Shown one piece after another: positions 26,288 to 33,937 of a DNA stretch of 64,000 nucleotides (within the stretch, counting starts at the first letter, position 1; every line of letters starts with the position of its first letter). The stretch is from NCBI RefSeq assembly GCF_026340975.1, contig NZ_JAPEOS010000001.1:310001-374000 (forward strand), in the 5' to 3' direction. The stretch comes from Streptomyces sp. NBC_01214 (GTDB lineage: Bacteria > Actinomycetota > Actinomycetes > Streptomycetales > Streptomycetaceae). Position numbers and translations under genes: made by a program. The notes beneath the pieces were generated by a model. That model was not told the origin of the DNA. It saw only the letters and a list, made by a program, of their open reading frames with translations, and searched no databases.

Positions 26288-27610
26288 TCAGACCTTGGCC
26301 GGGACGGGCTCGGCGGCTTCGGCGGCGGGCTCGGACGCGGTCCCGGCGGCGGGCTCGGACACGATCTCGGCGGCGGCAGCGGCCTCGGCGGCCTCGGCGG
26401 CGGCGACCTCACGGTCGTGCCCCCGCAGCGAGAGGATGGTGAGGGAGGCGATGACGACGACCAGGACGGAGAGGGCGTAGAAGCCGTTCTGCACGTTGGT
26501 CGAGTCGACCAGGAGCGAGATCAGGACGACGGCGGTGGTGCCGGCCGCGAGACCGAAGGCGTTGGTGGCGCCGAAGACGAATCCCGTCTTCTCCTCGGGC
26601 GCCGCGCTCATCAGGGCGGTGCGGGCCGAGATGCGGGCCACGCAGAAGGCGATGGCGGCGAAGGGGATGACGGCCATCATCGCGTAGAGGTGGACGGACT
26701 CCAGGGACAGCAGCACCGCGAAGGCGAGGTAGCCGATCAGGGCCGTCTTGAGCACCGTGGCCTTGGAGTTGATCTTCTTGAAGGCCCAGGCCGCGAACAG
26801 GGCGCCGATGCCGAACAGGGCGTCGACGATGCCGAGGTAGCCGGCGTTGGACTTGAAGCCGTCGATGACCAGGACCAGCATGATGCTGTTGCCGACGATG
26901 ATGACGATGTTGCCGATGATGTAGAGCAGCGCGAGACGGGCCAGCGGCGGGCGGGAGCCGTCCTTGGCGGCCTTCGCGGCCGCGGCGGCCTTGGCCGCGG
27001 CCTCCGGGGCGCTGGTGCCGGCGCCGGCCGGACGGCGGCCGATGAAGAACAGCAGCGCGGCGGAGAGCAGGAACGTGATCGCGTTGAAGTAGAAGAGCGA
27101 CGTGGTGCCGACCCAGACGATCACCCAGCCGCCGAGGGCCGCCGAGGCGAGCGTGCCGGCCTGGATGGCGATCTCGGCGTTGCCGTTGAACTGGGCGAGC
27201 CGGGACTCCGGGATGCGCTCCTTGATCAGGGCGTTGCTGGCCGGGAAGAAGAGGGCCGCGGAGATCGACAGGACGAAGCTGGCGACGTAGCTGACGGTCG
27301 AGGGGTTGCCGCCGAGGGCCAGCCAGACCGGCAGGCCGATCGCGGCGGCCGCGCTGGCCAGGTCGGAGATCATCGCCAGGGTGCGGCGGTCGAAGCGGTC
27401 GGCGAGCTTGCCGAAGAAGAGGGACAGCGCCACCTGCGGGATGGTGACGGCGATCATCAGCCAGCTGACCGCGAGCATGGTGTTGGCCTCGGTGAAGACC
27501 AGGTAGGAGGCGGCGGTGAGCTGGATGCCGTTGCCCAGGTTGGTGATGAAGGTCGCGGGGATGAGCAGTCGTTCTGCCCGATTGGGACGGGGCGGGGCGA
27601 TCGTGGACAC
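26288..27610 (-). CDS. MFS transporter, probable product exporter
   Basis: The 440-residue membrane protein has about 12 hydrophobic segments and the MFS loop motif FFGKLADRFDRRTLAM between helices 2 and 3. The C-terminus is long, acidic and Ala/Glu-rich, facing the cytoplasm. It starts with GTG at 27610 and has GAGGAG upstream. It lies in the middle of the biosynthetic operon, 15 bases after the MetRS-like gene, which points to export of product or intermediate. A second, unrelated-looking MFS protein is encoded at 38259. Confidence 0.88.
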   Translation of the reverse strand: MSTIAPPRPNRAERLLIPATFITNLGNGIQLTAASYLVFTEANTMLAVSWLMIAVTIPQVALSLFFGKLADRFDRRTLAMISDLASAAAAIGLPVWLALGGNPSTVSYVASFVLSISAALFFPASNALIKERIPESRLAQFNGNAEIAIQAGTLASAALGGWVIVWVGTTSLFYFNAITFLLSAALLFFIGRRPAGAGTSAPEAAAKAAAAAKAAKDGSRPPLARLALLYIIGNIVIIVGNSIMLVLVIDGFKSNAGYLGIVDALFGIGALFAAWAFKKINSKATVLKTALIGYLAFAVLLSLESVHLYAMMAVIPFAAIAFCVARISARTALMSAAPEEKTGFVFGATNAFGLAAGTTAVVLISLLVDSTNVQNGFYALSVLVVVIASLTILSLRGHDREVAAAEAAEAAAAAEIVSEPAAGTASEPAAEAAEPVPAKV

Positions 27611-27625
27611 AGTGCTCCTCGGAGG

Positions 27626-29245
27626 TCAGGCTCGGATGTCGGCCGGCTCGGCCACGGGCGCGAAGGCCAGGGCCGCGGTCGACAGGAGGGGGAGTCGCAG
27701 CGGAGCGACGGGGTCGGTCGGGAAGGCACCGGCCGGCAGGCCGAGGTCGGCGCCGGCCCGCTCGGCACGGGCCGCGAGGTCGACGAGCAGCGGAGCGGCG
27801 CACGCGGTCAGCGTCCGGACGGCGAGGACCAGGTCGCCGAGGTCGCTCGGGACGCCCGGGGACACCCGGTCCGCCTGCTTCAGCAGCCGGTCGAGGTGGA
27901 CGACGATCAGGTCCGCGGCCCGGTGGAGGCTGAAGCTCTCCAGCTCGTAGTGGGAACGGAACCGCTCGACGACGATCCCCGCCTCCTGCGCACCGGTCTC
28001 GGAGACCGGCAGCAGCGCGTCCGCCGCAACCCCTGCGAGCAGCTGGTCCAGCCGGCCCGCGAGGTCGTTCCACGGATCGACCAGCCGGGAGCTCGACAGG
28101 GTCTCCAGCGCCTCACGGCTGAAGTTCGTCCGGGAGTGCTCCGGCGCGGTGAGCGCCAGGTAGAAGCGCACCAGGTCGCGCGGTACCTCGGCCACCAGAT
28201 CGGCGGCCCACACCACGTGGCCTTTGCTTGTCGAGAACTTCTGGTTCTCCAGTTCGTAGAACTCGTTCGACACGATGGCGTGCGGCTCGACGTACCGGTC
28301 GCCGTGCGCCATCAGCAGGGCCAGGTGCGTCATGCCCCAGAAGTAGACGTTGTCGAATCCGAGGAAGTACACGAGGTCGATGCCGTGCTCGGACAGCCAG
28401 TGCTCGTCGAAGCGGTCGGTGTGCTCACCGAGCTGCTCGGCCGCGTACCAGGTGCAGTACATCGAAGCGGCCATGCCCTCGGCCCAGGCGTTGAGGACCT
28501 GGCCCGGCGTCTCGGTGAACGGCGCCGGGATGCCCCACGCGGTGGGGTAGGTGATCGGGAAGTCCGGCAGCGGGCGGTCCAGCGCCTCCCGGACGAGCTG
28601 CGCGGTGTGCGGGCGCAGCACGTCCCGGTGCCGGACGTAGTAGTCGGCGAGCCGGTCGCGGTACTCCTCCATCGGCAGGACGAGGATCTGCGCCTCGCGG
28701 TGGGTGACCACGGCGTCCGGGTCGACGGTGGAGCGGGGGCGCAGCAGTTCGTCGAAGTTGTTGGGGTGTCCGCAGGACTCGCACAGTCCGCCGCGGCTCT
28801 CCACGAGGCACACCGGGCAGTCGCCGGCGACCAGGCCCTCCATCAGGTACTCGCCGGTGGCCTCGACGTACGGCAGCAGCACCGTCTTGAGCCGGAAGGC
28901 CCCCTCGCTGTGGAGGTCGGTGACGAAGTCGATGACGGTCTGGCGGTAGCCCTTGTCGAAGGGGGCGAAGCCGTCGACGGAGATGCCGGCCGCCTCCAGG
29001 GTGGCGCGGATCTGGGTGGCGGAGCGCAGGGCCAGCTCCTCCGGGGTCAGACCGGCGCGGGCGGCGCTGGCCACCACGTAGGTCTGGCTGTCGTCGGTAC
29101 CGCTGGTGAAGATAACCGGCCGGTCCGACGCCCGCAGGTAGCGTGCGTACACGTCGCCCGCCAGGTACGGGCCCGCCAGGTGCCCGGTGTGCAGGTCCCC
29201 GTTCGGGGTGGGCGGCGGCGCGATGATGACCGTACGGCGTGTCAT
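27626..29245 (-). CDS. Methionyl-tRNA-synthetase-like protein, putative hydrazine synthetase subunit
   Basis: The 539-residue protein has the class I synthetase fold: a HIGH-like HTGH within PTPNGDLHTGHL, a zinc knuckle (CPVC and CESCGH), a KMSKS-like KFSTSKG, and a C-terminal helical region. In the s56-p1 (Spb40) and pyrazomycin-type routes a MetRS-like domain fused to a cupin activates an amino acid, which the cupin joins to the hydroxylamine of N6-hydroxylysine to make an N-N bond. Here the cupin is a separate gene directly upstream with an ATGA overlap. The context (hydroxylase and DAO genes in the same operon) supports hydrazine formation rather than a spare housekeeping MetRS. The latter, as a resistance target, is the alternative. 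Confidence 0.83.
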   Translation of the reverse strand: MTRRTVIIAPPPTPNGDLHTGHLAGPYLAGDVYARYLRASDRPVIFTSGTDDSQTYVVASAARAGLTPEELALRSATQIRATLEAAGISVDGFAPFDKGYRQTVIDFVTDLHSEGAFRLKTVLLPYVEATGEYLMEGLVAGDCPVCLVESRGGLCESCGHPNNFDELLRPRSTVDPDAVVTHREAQILVLPMEEYRDRLADYYVRHRDVLRPHTAQLVREALDRPLPDFPITYPTAWGIPAPFTETPGQVLNAWAEGMAASMYCTWYAAEQLGEHTDRFDEHWLSEHGIDLVYFLGFDNVYFWGMTHLALLMAHGDRYVEPHAIVSNEFYELENQKFSTSKGHVVWAADLVAEVPRDLVRFYLALTAPEHSRTNFSREALETLSSSRLVDPWNDLAGRLDQLLAGVAADALLPVSETGAQEAGIVVERFRSHYELESFSLHRAADLIVVHLDRLLKQADRVSPGVPSDLGDLVLAVRTLTACAAPLLVDLAARAERAGADLGLPAGAFPTDPVAPLRLPLLSTAALAFAPVAEPADIRA

Positions 29246-29610
29246 GCCTGGGCTCCTTCGTGGCGGGCTGCGAACCGCTGCGTCATGTCGAGGTCCCACC
29301 AGACGCTGTACATCTCGAAGTCCTCGTCGGACTCGTTGATCACCCGGTGGTCGGAGCCGGGGGTGAAGTGCACGATGTCCCCGGTCGTGAAGGGCTTGCG
29401 GACGCCGCCCGATTCCAGGACGGCGGTGCCGGCGACGGCGATGAAGATCTCGTACTCGTGGTGGGCGTGGGCGGTCGATGCGGTGCCGGGGCGGATCACG
29501 CACCAGGACCCTTCGAACGGGGCGTTGAGCTCGGGCCAGGGCAGCAGCCGCTGCGCGTCGAGGCCGTTCTCGTGCGTCAGTCCTTCGCGGTCGAGTGGCT
29601 GGGTGAGCAT
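29242..29610 (-). CDS. Small cupin, putative N-N bond-forming partner of the MetRS-like protein
   Basis: The 122-residue single-domain cupin has motif 1 in TAHAHHEYEIFIAVAG (metal ligands expected from the His and Glu) and motif 2 in GDIVHFTPGSDHRV. Zinc-binding cupin domains of this kind catalyse the N-N step in hydrazine synthetases, where they are normally fused to the MetRS-like domain. Here the stop overlaps the MetRS-like start (ATGA), so a split version made in equal amounts is likely. It lies 54 bases after the N-hydroxylase gene. A general sugar or product-binding cupin is the alternative. Confidence 0.82.
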   Translation of the reverse strand: MLTQPLDREGLTHENGLDAQRLLPWPELNAPFEGSWCVIRPGTASTAHAHHEYEIFIAVAGTAVLESGGVRKPFTTGDIVHFTPGSDHRVINESDEDFEMYSVWWDLDMTQRFAARHEGAQA

Positions 29611-29664
29611 GTGCTTCGGTCTCTCCTCGTCGGTCGGGTACGGCGCGTGAGGGGTGCGCGGGTC

Positions 29665-30975
29665 TCAGACCGCGCCGGCGAGAGCGAGCTCCCGCACGTC
29701 AGGGATTTCCACGGAACGGGTCCGGCGGTGCGCCAGGATGTCCTCGGTGATCTCGGCGGAGCGGCCCGCGAGCACGCTGAGCAGCGAGTCGGCGATGCCG
29801 TGGGTGGCCTCGTTGACGCCCTGCAAGTAGCAGGCGGCGGTCGCGGGGCGGCCGAGGTCGAGCCGGTAGTTGCGGCTCACGTTGATCTCCTCGACACCGA
29901 TCGACTCCGCGAGGGCCTTGACCGCCCACGGCATCTCGCGGACGAAGCCGGTGCCCAGGAGCACCAGGTCCGTGCGCATCTCCCGCTCGGCGCCCGACTT
30001 GCGGTCGACGAGGGTCAGGACGACCTCGTCGCCGTCCATGCGGGCGCCGGTCACGTCCGTCATGGCGTGCATGCCCAGGCGTTCCTGGCCGGAGCGGCGG
30101 TCCTGGTAGAACTGCCGGTACAGGCCGTCCAGGGTGGCGGGGGAGAGACCGCCGTAGTTGGAGCGGTACATCTCGGCGAGGAGCTGCTGGCGGGCCTCGG
30201 GCGAGGAGCCGTAGAACTCGTCGATGAAGGACGTGTAGTAGAGCTCGTTGGTGAACTTGCTGCTCTCGTAGCCGTTCAGACCGATGGAGCGCATGATCAT
30301 CGTCGGCTTGCACTCGGGCAGGTCCCGCAGCGCGGCGCCGAACAGCTCGGCCGCGCTCTGCGCGCCGCCGATCACCGCGACGCGGTGCGGCAGGTCGGCC
30401 CGCACCCCGGCGATGCGCTGCGTGTACTGGGTGCTGTGGATGACGCGCTCGGCCGGCAGACCGTCGAACACGGCGGGGACGTGGGCGTCACGGCCCGCAC
30501 CGATCACGAGGTAGCGGCAGCCGATGGTGTCGCCGTCGGCAAGGGTGACCAGCCAGCCGGCGACCTCGCCGTCGTCCCCCGTCACCGCCTCGACGCCGGC
30601 GCATTCGCGGCCGTATTCGACCTGCACCGTCTCCAGTTCATTGGCGACCCATTGCAGGTACTCGGATATCTCGCTGCGGTAAGGGACGAAACTCGCCAGG
30701 TTGACGAAGGCGTCGAGACGCGCCTGCGAGTGAAGGAAATTGACGAAGGAAAATCTGCTGCACGGATTGCGCATGGTGACCAGGTCCTTGAGGAAGGACA
30801 CCTGGCTGAGCGCGTCGGGCAGCAGCATGCCTCGCTGCCACACGATGTCCTGCTCGCGCTCGATCAGCAGGGTGTCACCGGCCAGCTCGGGTGCGAGCTC
30901 CTCGACGGCGACCGCCAGCGCCAGGTTCGCCGGGCCTGCGCCGACTGCGAGCAGTTCGACCTTGCGATGCGCCAT
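29665..30975 (-). CDS. FAD-dependent L-lysine/L-ornithine N-hydroxylase
   Basis: The 436-residue flavin monooxygenase converts the side-chain amine of lysine or ornithine to a hydroxylamine using NADPH and O2. It has the FAD motif GAGPANLALA, the lysine/ornithine-hydroxylase motif VWQRGMLLPDALSQVSFLKD, the NADPH motif VIGGAQSAAE, the substrate region SSKFTNELYYTSF and the C-terminal LLGTGFVRE. In hydrazine-forming clusters this enzyme makes N6-hydroxylysine for the cupin/MetRS-like enzyme encoded immediately downstream. There is no siderophore NRPS or IucA-type synthetase nearby, which argues against a siderophore role. ATG at 30975 with GGAGG upstream; it is the first gene of the leftward operon. 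Confidence 0.9.
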   Translation of the reverse strand: MAHRKVELLAVGAGPANLALAVAVEELAPELAGDTLLIEREQDIVWQRGMLLPDALSQVSFLKDLVTMRNPCSRFSFVNFLHSQARLDAFVNLASFVPYRSEISEYLQWVANELETVQVEYGRECAGVEAVTGDDGEVAGWLVTLADGDTIGCRYLVIGAGRDAHVPAVFDGLPAERVIHSTQYTQRIAGVRADLPHRVAVIGGAQSAAELFGAALRDLPECKPTMIMRSIGLNGYESSKFTNELYYTSFIDEFYGSSPEARQQLLAEMYRSNYGGLSPATLDGLYRQFYQDRRSGQERLGMHAMTDVTGARMDGDEVVLTLVDRKSGAEREMRTDLVLLGTGFVREMPWAVKALAESIGVEEINVSRNYRLDLGRPATAACYLQGVNEATHGIADSLLSVLAGRSAEITEDILAHRRTRSVEIPDVRELALAGAV

Positions 30976-31293
30976 GGAAGTACCTCCAGATGGAACAGGT
31001 GGACAGGTTCGTACGGTCAGGCAGGACGGTTCGCGTCCTTGCGTTGCCTTCCGGGTGATGACCACATTCCATGGCAGCGGCCGATTGCCCGGAAGCCGTC
31101 TCGGCCACGGACAATCAACTCGGCGACGGCCCTCGCGGGCGGGTTGATTGGCCGGTGTCACCGATTACTTCCGGTCAACTCCGAGTGCCATTTCCATTGG
31201 TTCTCGTGATCAGTTGCGTCACACGCATCCGGCTGGCCGAACCATCCCTCGGGCAGCCGGGCTTCCATCGAAACCCCATGAGAAGGAGCCCTC
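30976..31293. promoter_or_regulatory. Divergent promoter region of the two biosynthetic operons
   Basis: The 318 bases between the N-hydroxylase (-) and the second DDAH-type gene (+) contain no convincing gene. They are less GC-rich than the coding flanks, for instance around 31140-31205. They must contain the start signals of both main operons. AGAAGGAG at 31281-31288 is the ribosome-binding site for the rightward gene. I could not identify certain -10/-35 elements or the heptameric direct repeats that a SARP would bind. Confidence 0.5.
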
Positions 31294-32160
31294 GTGCCGC
31301 TCACCGAGCCCATCACCCCTGCCGGCGCGCTCTACCGTTCGGAGAGCCCCACACGGGTCGCCACGCGCCGACGTCTGCTGATGTGCCGACCCCGGCACTA
31401 CGACGTCACGTACTCGATCAACCCGTGGATGAACCCGCAGCACGCCACGGACAACGCGCTCGCCGTCAGCCAGTGGGAGGGCCTGCGCGACCTGTACCTC
31501 GAACTCGGCCACGTGGTCGAGGAGATAGACCCCATCGAGGGCCTGCCCGACATGGTGTTCGCGGCCAACGGCGCCACCGTCGTCGACGGCAAGGTCTACG
31601 GGGCCCGGTTCCGGCACGCGGAGCGCACCGCCGAGGGACCCGCGTACCTGCGGTGGCTGGAGGGCCGCGGCTACACGGACACGCTGTGGCCCGAATTCGT
31701 CAACGAGGGCGAGGGCGACATCCTCACCGTCGGCCGCCGCCTGCTGGCCGGCACCGGATTCCGCACGGACCCGCGCTCCCACGCGGAGGCGCAGGAGTTC
31801 TTCGGCCTCCCGGTCACCTCGCTGACCTTGGTGAACCCGGAGTTCTACCACCTGGACACCGCACTCTCCGTGCTGTCCGAGGACGAGGTCATGTACTACC
31901 CGGCCGCCTTCTCCCAGGGCAGCCAGGCCGTACTGCGCGCCCTGTTCCCCACGGCGATCCTGGCCACCGCCGAGGACGCGGCCGTCTTCGGCCTCAACGC
32001 CTTCTCCGACGGCCGCCACGTGCTCCTGCCGGCCGCGGCCACCGGCCTGCACGCCAAGCTGCGGGCGCGCGGCTTCGAGCCGATCGGGGTCGAGCTCTCC
32101 GAGCTGCTCAAGGCCGGCGGCAGCGTCAAGTGCTGCACGCTGGAACTGCGCGATCGCTGA
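31294..32160 (+). CDS. DDAH-type guanidine-modifying hydrolase, copy 2
   Basis: The 288-residue paralogue of the enzyme at 24203 shares NPWMNP, FAANGATVVDGKVY, NEGEGD, FYHLDTAL and the terminal Cys motif, here VKCCTLEL with two adjacent cysteines. It has a 20-residue N-terminal extension and starts with GTG eight bases or so after AGAAGGAG. It is the first gene of the rightward block leading to the repair genes and sznE/sznF homologues. Two copies suggest either two different guanidine or ureido substrates or sub-functionalisation, for example one degrading excess Nω-methylarginine. Confidence 0.85.
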   Translation: MPLTEPITPAGALYRSESPTRVATRRRLLMCRPRHYDVTYSINPWMNPQHATDNALAVSQWEGLRDLYLELGHVVEEIDPIEGLPDMVFAANGATVVDGKVYGARFRHAERTAEGPAYLRWLEGRGYTDTLWPEFVNEGEGDILTVGRRLLAGTGFRTDPRSHAEAQEFFGLPVTSLTLVNPEFYHLDTALSVLSEDEVMYYPAAFSQGSQAVLRALFPTAILATAEDAAVFGLNAFSDGRHVLLPAAATGLHAKLRARGFEPIGVELSELLKAGGSVKCCTLELRDR

Positions 32161-32229
32161 CCGCGCAACCCTTTCGGCGGCGACGGTGTTCCTACCGTCG
32201 CCGCACGGCCCTGGCGGTGGGCCGGGTCG

Positions 32230-32257
32230 TGACGAACGAAGATCATGACGAACGAAG
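32230..32257 (+). repeat. Direct repeat upstream of the ogt gene
   Basis: TGACGAACGAAG occurs twice (32230-32241 and 32246-32257) just before the repair gene; the second copy runs into its ribosome-binding site. A similar GACGAACGAGGAG precedes the ATP-grasp gene at 37012. It may be a leader duplication or a regulatory element. Confidence 0.5.
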
Positions 32258-32267
32258 GAGTCCCGCC

Positions 32268-32822
32268 ATGCCGACCCCCGGTCCGCTCAGCGGTGCCAGC
32301 GCCACGGTGGCGATCCATCCCACGCCCGTGGGGCCGCTCGTGCTGGCGGCGACGGACGACGCGCTCGTGCTGTGCTGTTACGGCACCACCGAAGAAGCCG
32401 CGGAGCGCCTCGGCCGGGCCGGACTGCGCCCAGCCGGACCGGAGGAGGCGGGCGCACCGGGACGGAAGGTCCTGGACGAGGCCCGGGAACAGATCGACGC
32501 GTACCTGGCCGGTACGCGCCGGGACTTCACCGTCGCGACGGACCTGCGGCTCGCCACCCCGTTCAGCCGGCGCACCAACCTGATGCTGGCCGAGTTCGTC
32601 CCGTACGGGCGCACCGCGACCTACGCGGAGCTCGCCCGGGCCCTGGACCGGCCCGGCGCCGCGCGCGCCGTCGGCACGGCGCTGGGAGCCAATCCGCTGT
32701 GCGTGGTGCTGCCCTGCCACCGGATCATCGGCTCCACGGGCAGTCTCAGCGGCTACGCGGGAGGGCTGGAGGCCAAGCGCCGTCTCCTCGCCCTCGAAGC
32801 CGCGGCCGCGCCGGCCGCCTGA
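32268..32822 (+). CDS. ogt: Methylated-DNA-[protein]-cysteine S-methyltransferase
   Basis: The 184-residue suicide enzyme removes alkyl groups from O6-alkylguanine (and O4-alkylthymine) in DNA. It has the active-site Cys in VVLPCHRIIG, the helix-turn-helix with the Arg finger (ARAVGTALGANP), and the YGRTATYAELA region. All catalytic features are intact. It lies inside the cluster, followed 32 bases later by a repair-associated oxygenase gene and then by sznE/sznF-like genes. Nitrosoureas and diazo compounds methylate or carboxymethylate guanine, so this is most simply a self-resistance gene. Confidence 0.92.
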   Translation: MPTPGPLSGASATVAIHPTPVGPLVLAATDDALVLCCYGTTEEAAERLGRAGLRPAGPEEAGAPGRKVLDEAREQIDAYLAGTRRDFTVATDLRLATPFSRRTNLMLAEFVPYGRTATYAELARALDRPGAARAVGTALGANPLCVVLPCHRIIGSTGSLSGYAGGLEAKRRLLALEAAAAPAA

Positions 32823-32854
32823 ATCCGCCCTCCCCGCTGCAGAAAGCAGAGCAT

Positions 32855-33637
32855 GTGAGCGCGTACGAGCCGTCCCAGCTCCCCGGCCTCGAACTGCCCG
32901 GCCCGGTCTTCGCCCCCTCCGCGCCCTCCGCGCCCTCCGCGCCCTCCGCGCCAGGAACCCTCGACTGGACGGGGCTGGCCGCGGAACTGAACGCCGAGGG
33001 GGTGGCGGTGACCCCGCCGCTGCTGTCGCCCGAGCAGTGTGCGGAGCTGCGGGAACTCTTCGACCACCCCACCGCCTTCCGCAGCACCGTGACCATGGCG
33101 CGGCACCGCTTCGGCGAAGGCCTCTACCGCTACTTCGCCTACCCGCTGCCCGAACTCGTCCAGGACCTCAGGGAGCGGCTGTACCCACCGCTCGCCCTGA
33201 TCGCCAACGAGTGGGCGCGGCGTCTGGGGCAGCCGGCCTTCGCCCCCGACCACGAGGGACTGGTCGAGGCGTGCGCGGCCGCCGGGCAGCACCGCCCGAC
33301 CCCGCTCCTGCTCCGGTACGGGCGGGGCGGCTACAACTGCCTGCACCAGGACGTCTACGGTGACCTGACCTTCCCGCTCCAGGTGGCGATCATGCTCGAC
33401 CGCCCGGACGAGGACTTCACCGGCGGGGAGAGCGTGTTCGTCGAGCAGCGCCCGCGCGCCCAGTCCCGCCCGCTCGTCAGGCGGCCGACCCAGGGCCAGG
33501 GCCTGATCTTCACGGTCGACCACCGCCCGGTGCGCTCGGTGCGTGGCTGGAGCCGGGTGACGTTGCGGCACGGCGTGAGCGCCGTCCTCAGCGGGCAGCG
33601 CCACGTTCTGGGCGTCATCTTCCACGACGCGCGCTAG
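32855..33637 (+). CDS. 2-oxoglutarate/Fe(II)-type oxygenase, DNA-alkylation-repair associated (PF09859-like)
   Basis: The 260-residue protein has a Ser/Ala/Pro repeat near its N-terminus (four APS units, about 20-33) and a double-stranded beta-helix oxygenase domain. The HxD iron ligands are in CLHQDVYGDL, the distal His is probably in LRHGVS, and an Arg follows in VRGWSRVTL. It resembles the small oxygenase family often found beside ogt or ada and thought to act on alkylated DNA. The GTG at 32855 gives the MSAYEPSQLPG start. A pathway hydroxylase is the alternative, but the tandem with ogt favours repair of product-induced damage. Confidence 0.8.
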   Translation: MSAYEPSQLPGLELPGPVFAPSAPSAPSAPSAPGTLDWTGLAAELNAEGVAVTPPLLSPEQCAELRELFDHPTAFRSTVTMARHRFGEGLYRYFAYPLPELVQDLRERLYPPLALIANEWARRLGQPAFAPDHEGLVEACAAAGQHRPTPLLLRYGRGGYNCLHQDVYGDLTFPLQVAIMLDRPDEDFTGGESVFVEQRPRAQSRPLVRRPTQGQGLIFTVDHRPVRSVRGWSRVTLRHGVSAVLSGQRHVLGVIFHDAR

Positions 33638-33646
33638 GTCGTCGTA

Positions 33647-33676
33647 GGGAACGTCTCTACCGGGAACGTCGCTACC
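33647..33676. repeat. Tandem 15-bp repeat upstream of the sznE-like gene
   Basis: GGGAACGTCTCTACC (33647-33661) is followed without a gap by GGGAACGTCGCTACC (33662-33676), one mismatch. It lies right after the oxygenase stop and about 260 bases before the methyltransferase gene. Directly repeated sites of this kind could bind a SARP or another activator. The GGAAC core also resembles an ECF -35 element. The rest of the 300-base gap shows no gene. Confidence 0.55.
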
Positions 33677-33937
33677 GGAAGGCGGCGGAATCCTCCGGTC
33701 CGAGGACCCGGTTTCTGCCGCCCCGTTCCAGCGGACCGGCGCGGCGCGCGGTTCCCGCGGGTCAGCGCCGCGTGCGCCGCGCCCGACCCCGGCAGAACCG
33801 CCGCTCGCGCTGGAGTTCCGCTGGAGTTCCGCCCCACCGGGCTTCCGTACGGTCGCCTTGCGACGGAGCGCCGATCTTGACGGGCCGTCGTGCACCACGG
33901 CTGATCGGGCGGTCCAACGTGAGGAGCGGTGGCGAAC

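Noticed and set aside
27626..29245. Housekeeping methionyl-tRNA synthetase
   Set aside because: It lies inside a biosynthetic operon, overlaps the cupin gene, and has divergent HTGH and KFSTSKG motifs. A resistance copy remains possible but less likely.
29665..30975. Siderophore biosynthesis as the role of the N-hydroxylase
   Set aside because: No IucA/IucC-type synthetase, NRPS, acyltransferase or siderophore transporter is nearby, whereas the full hydrazine set is.
30976..31293. A short gene in the divergent region (a plus-strand frame from 31071 extends through it)
   Set aside because: The frame is out of phase with the real DDAH gene it overlaps and its product is Arg/Pro-rich without homology.
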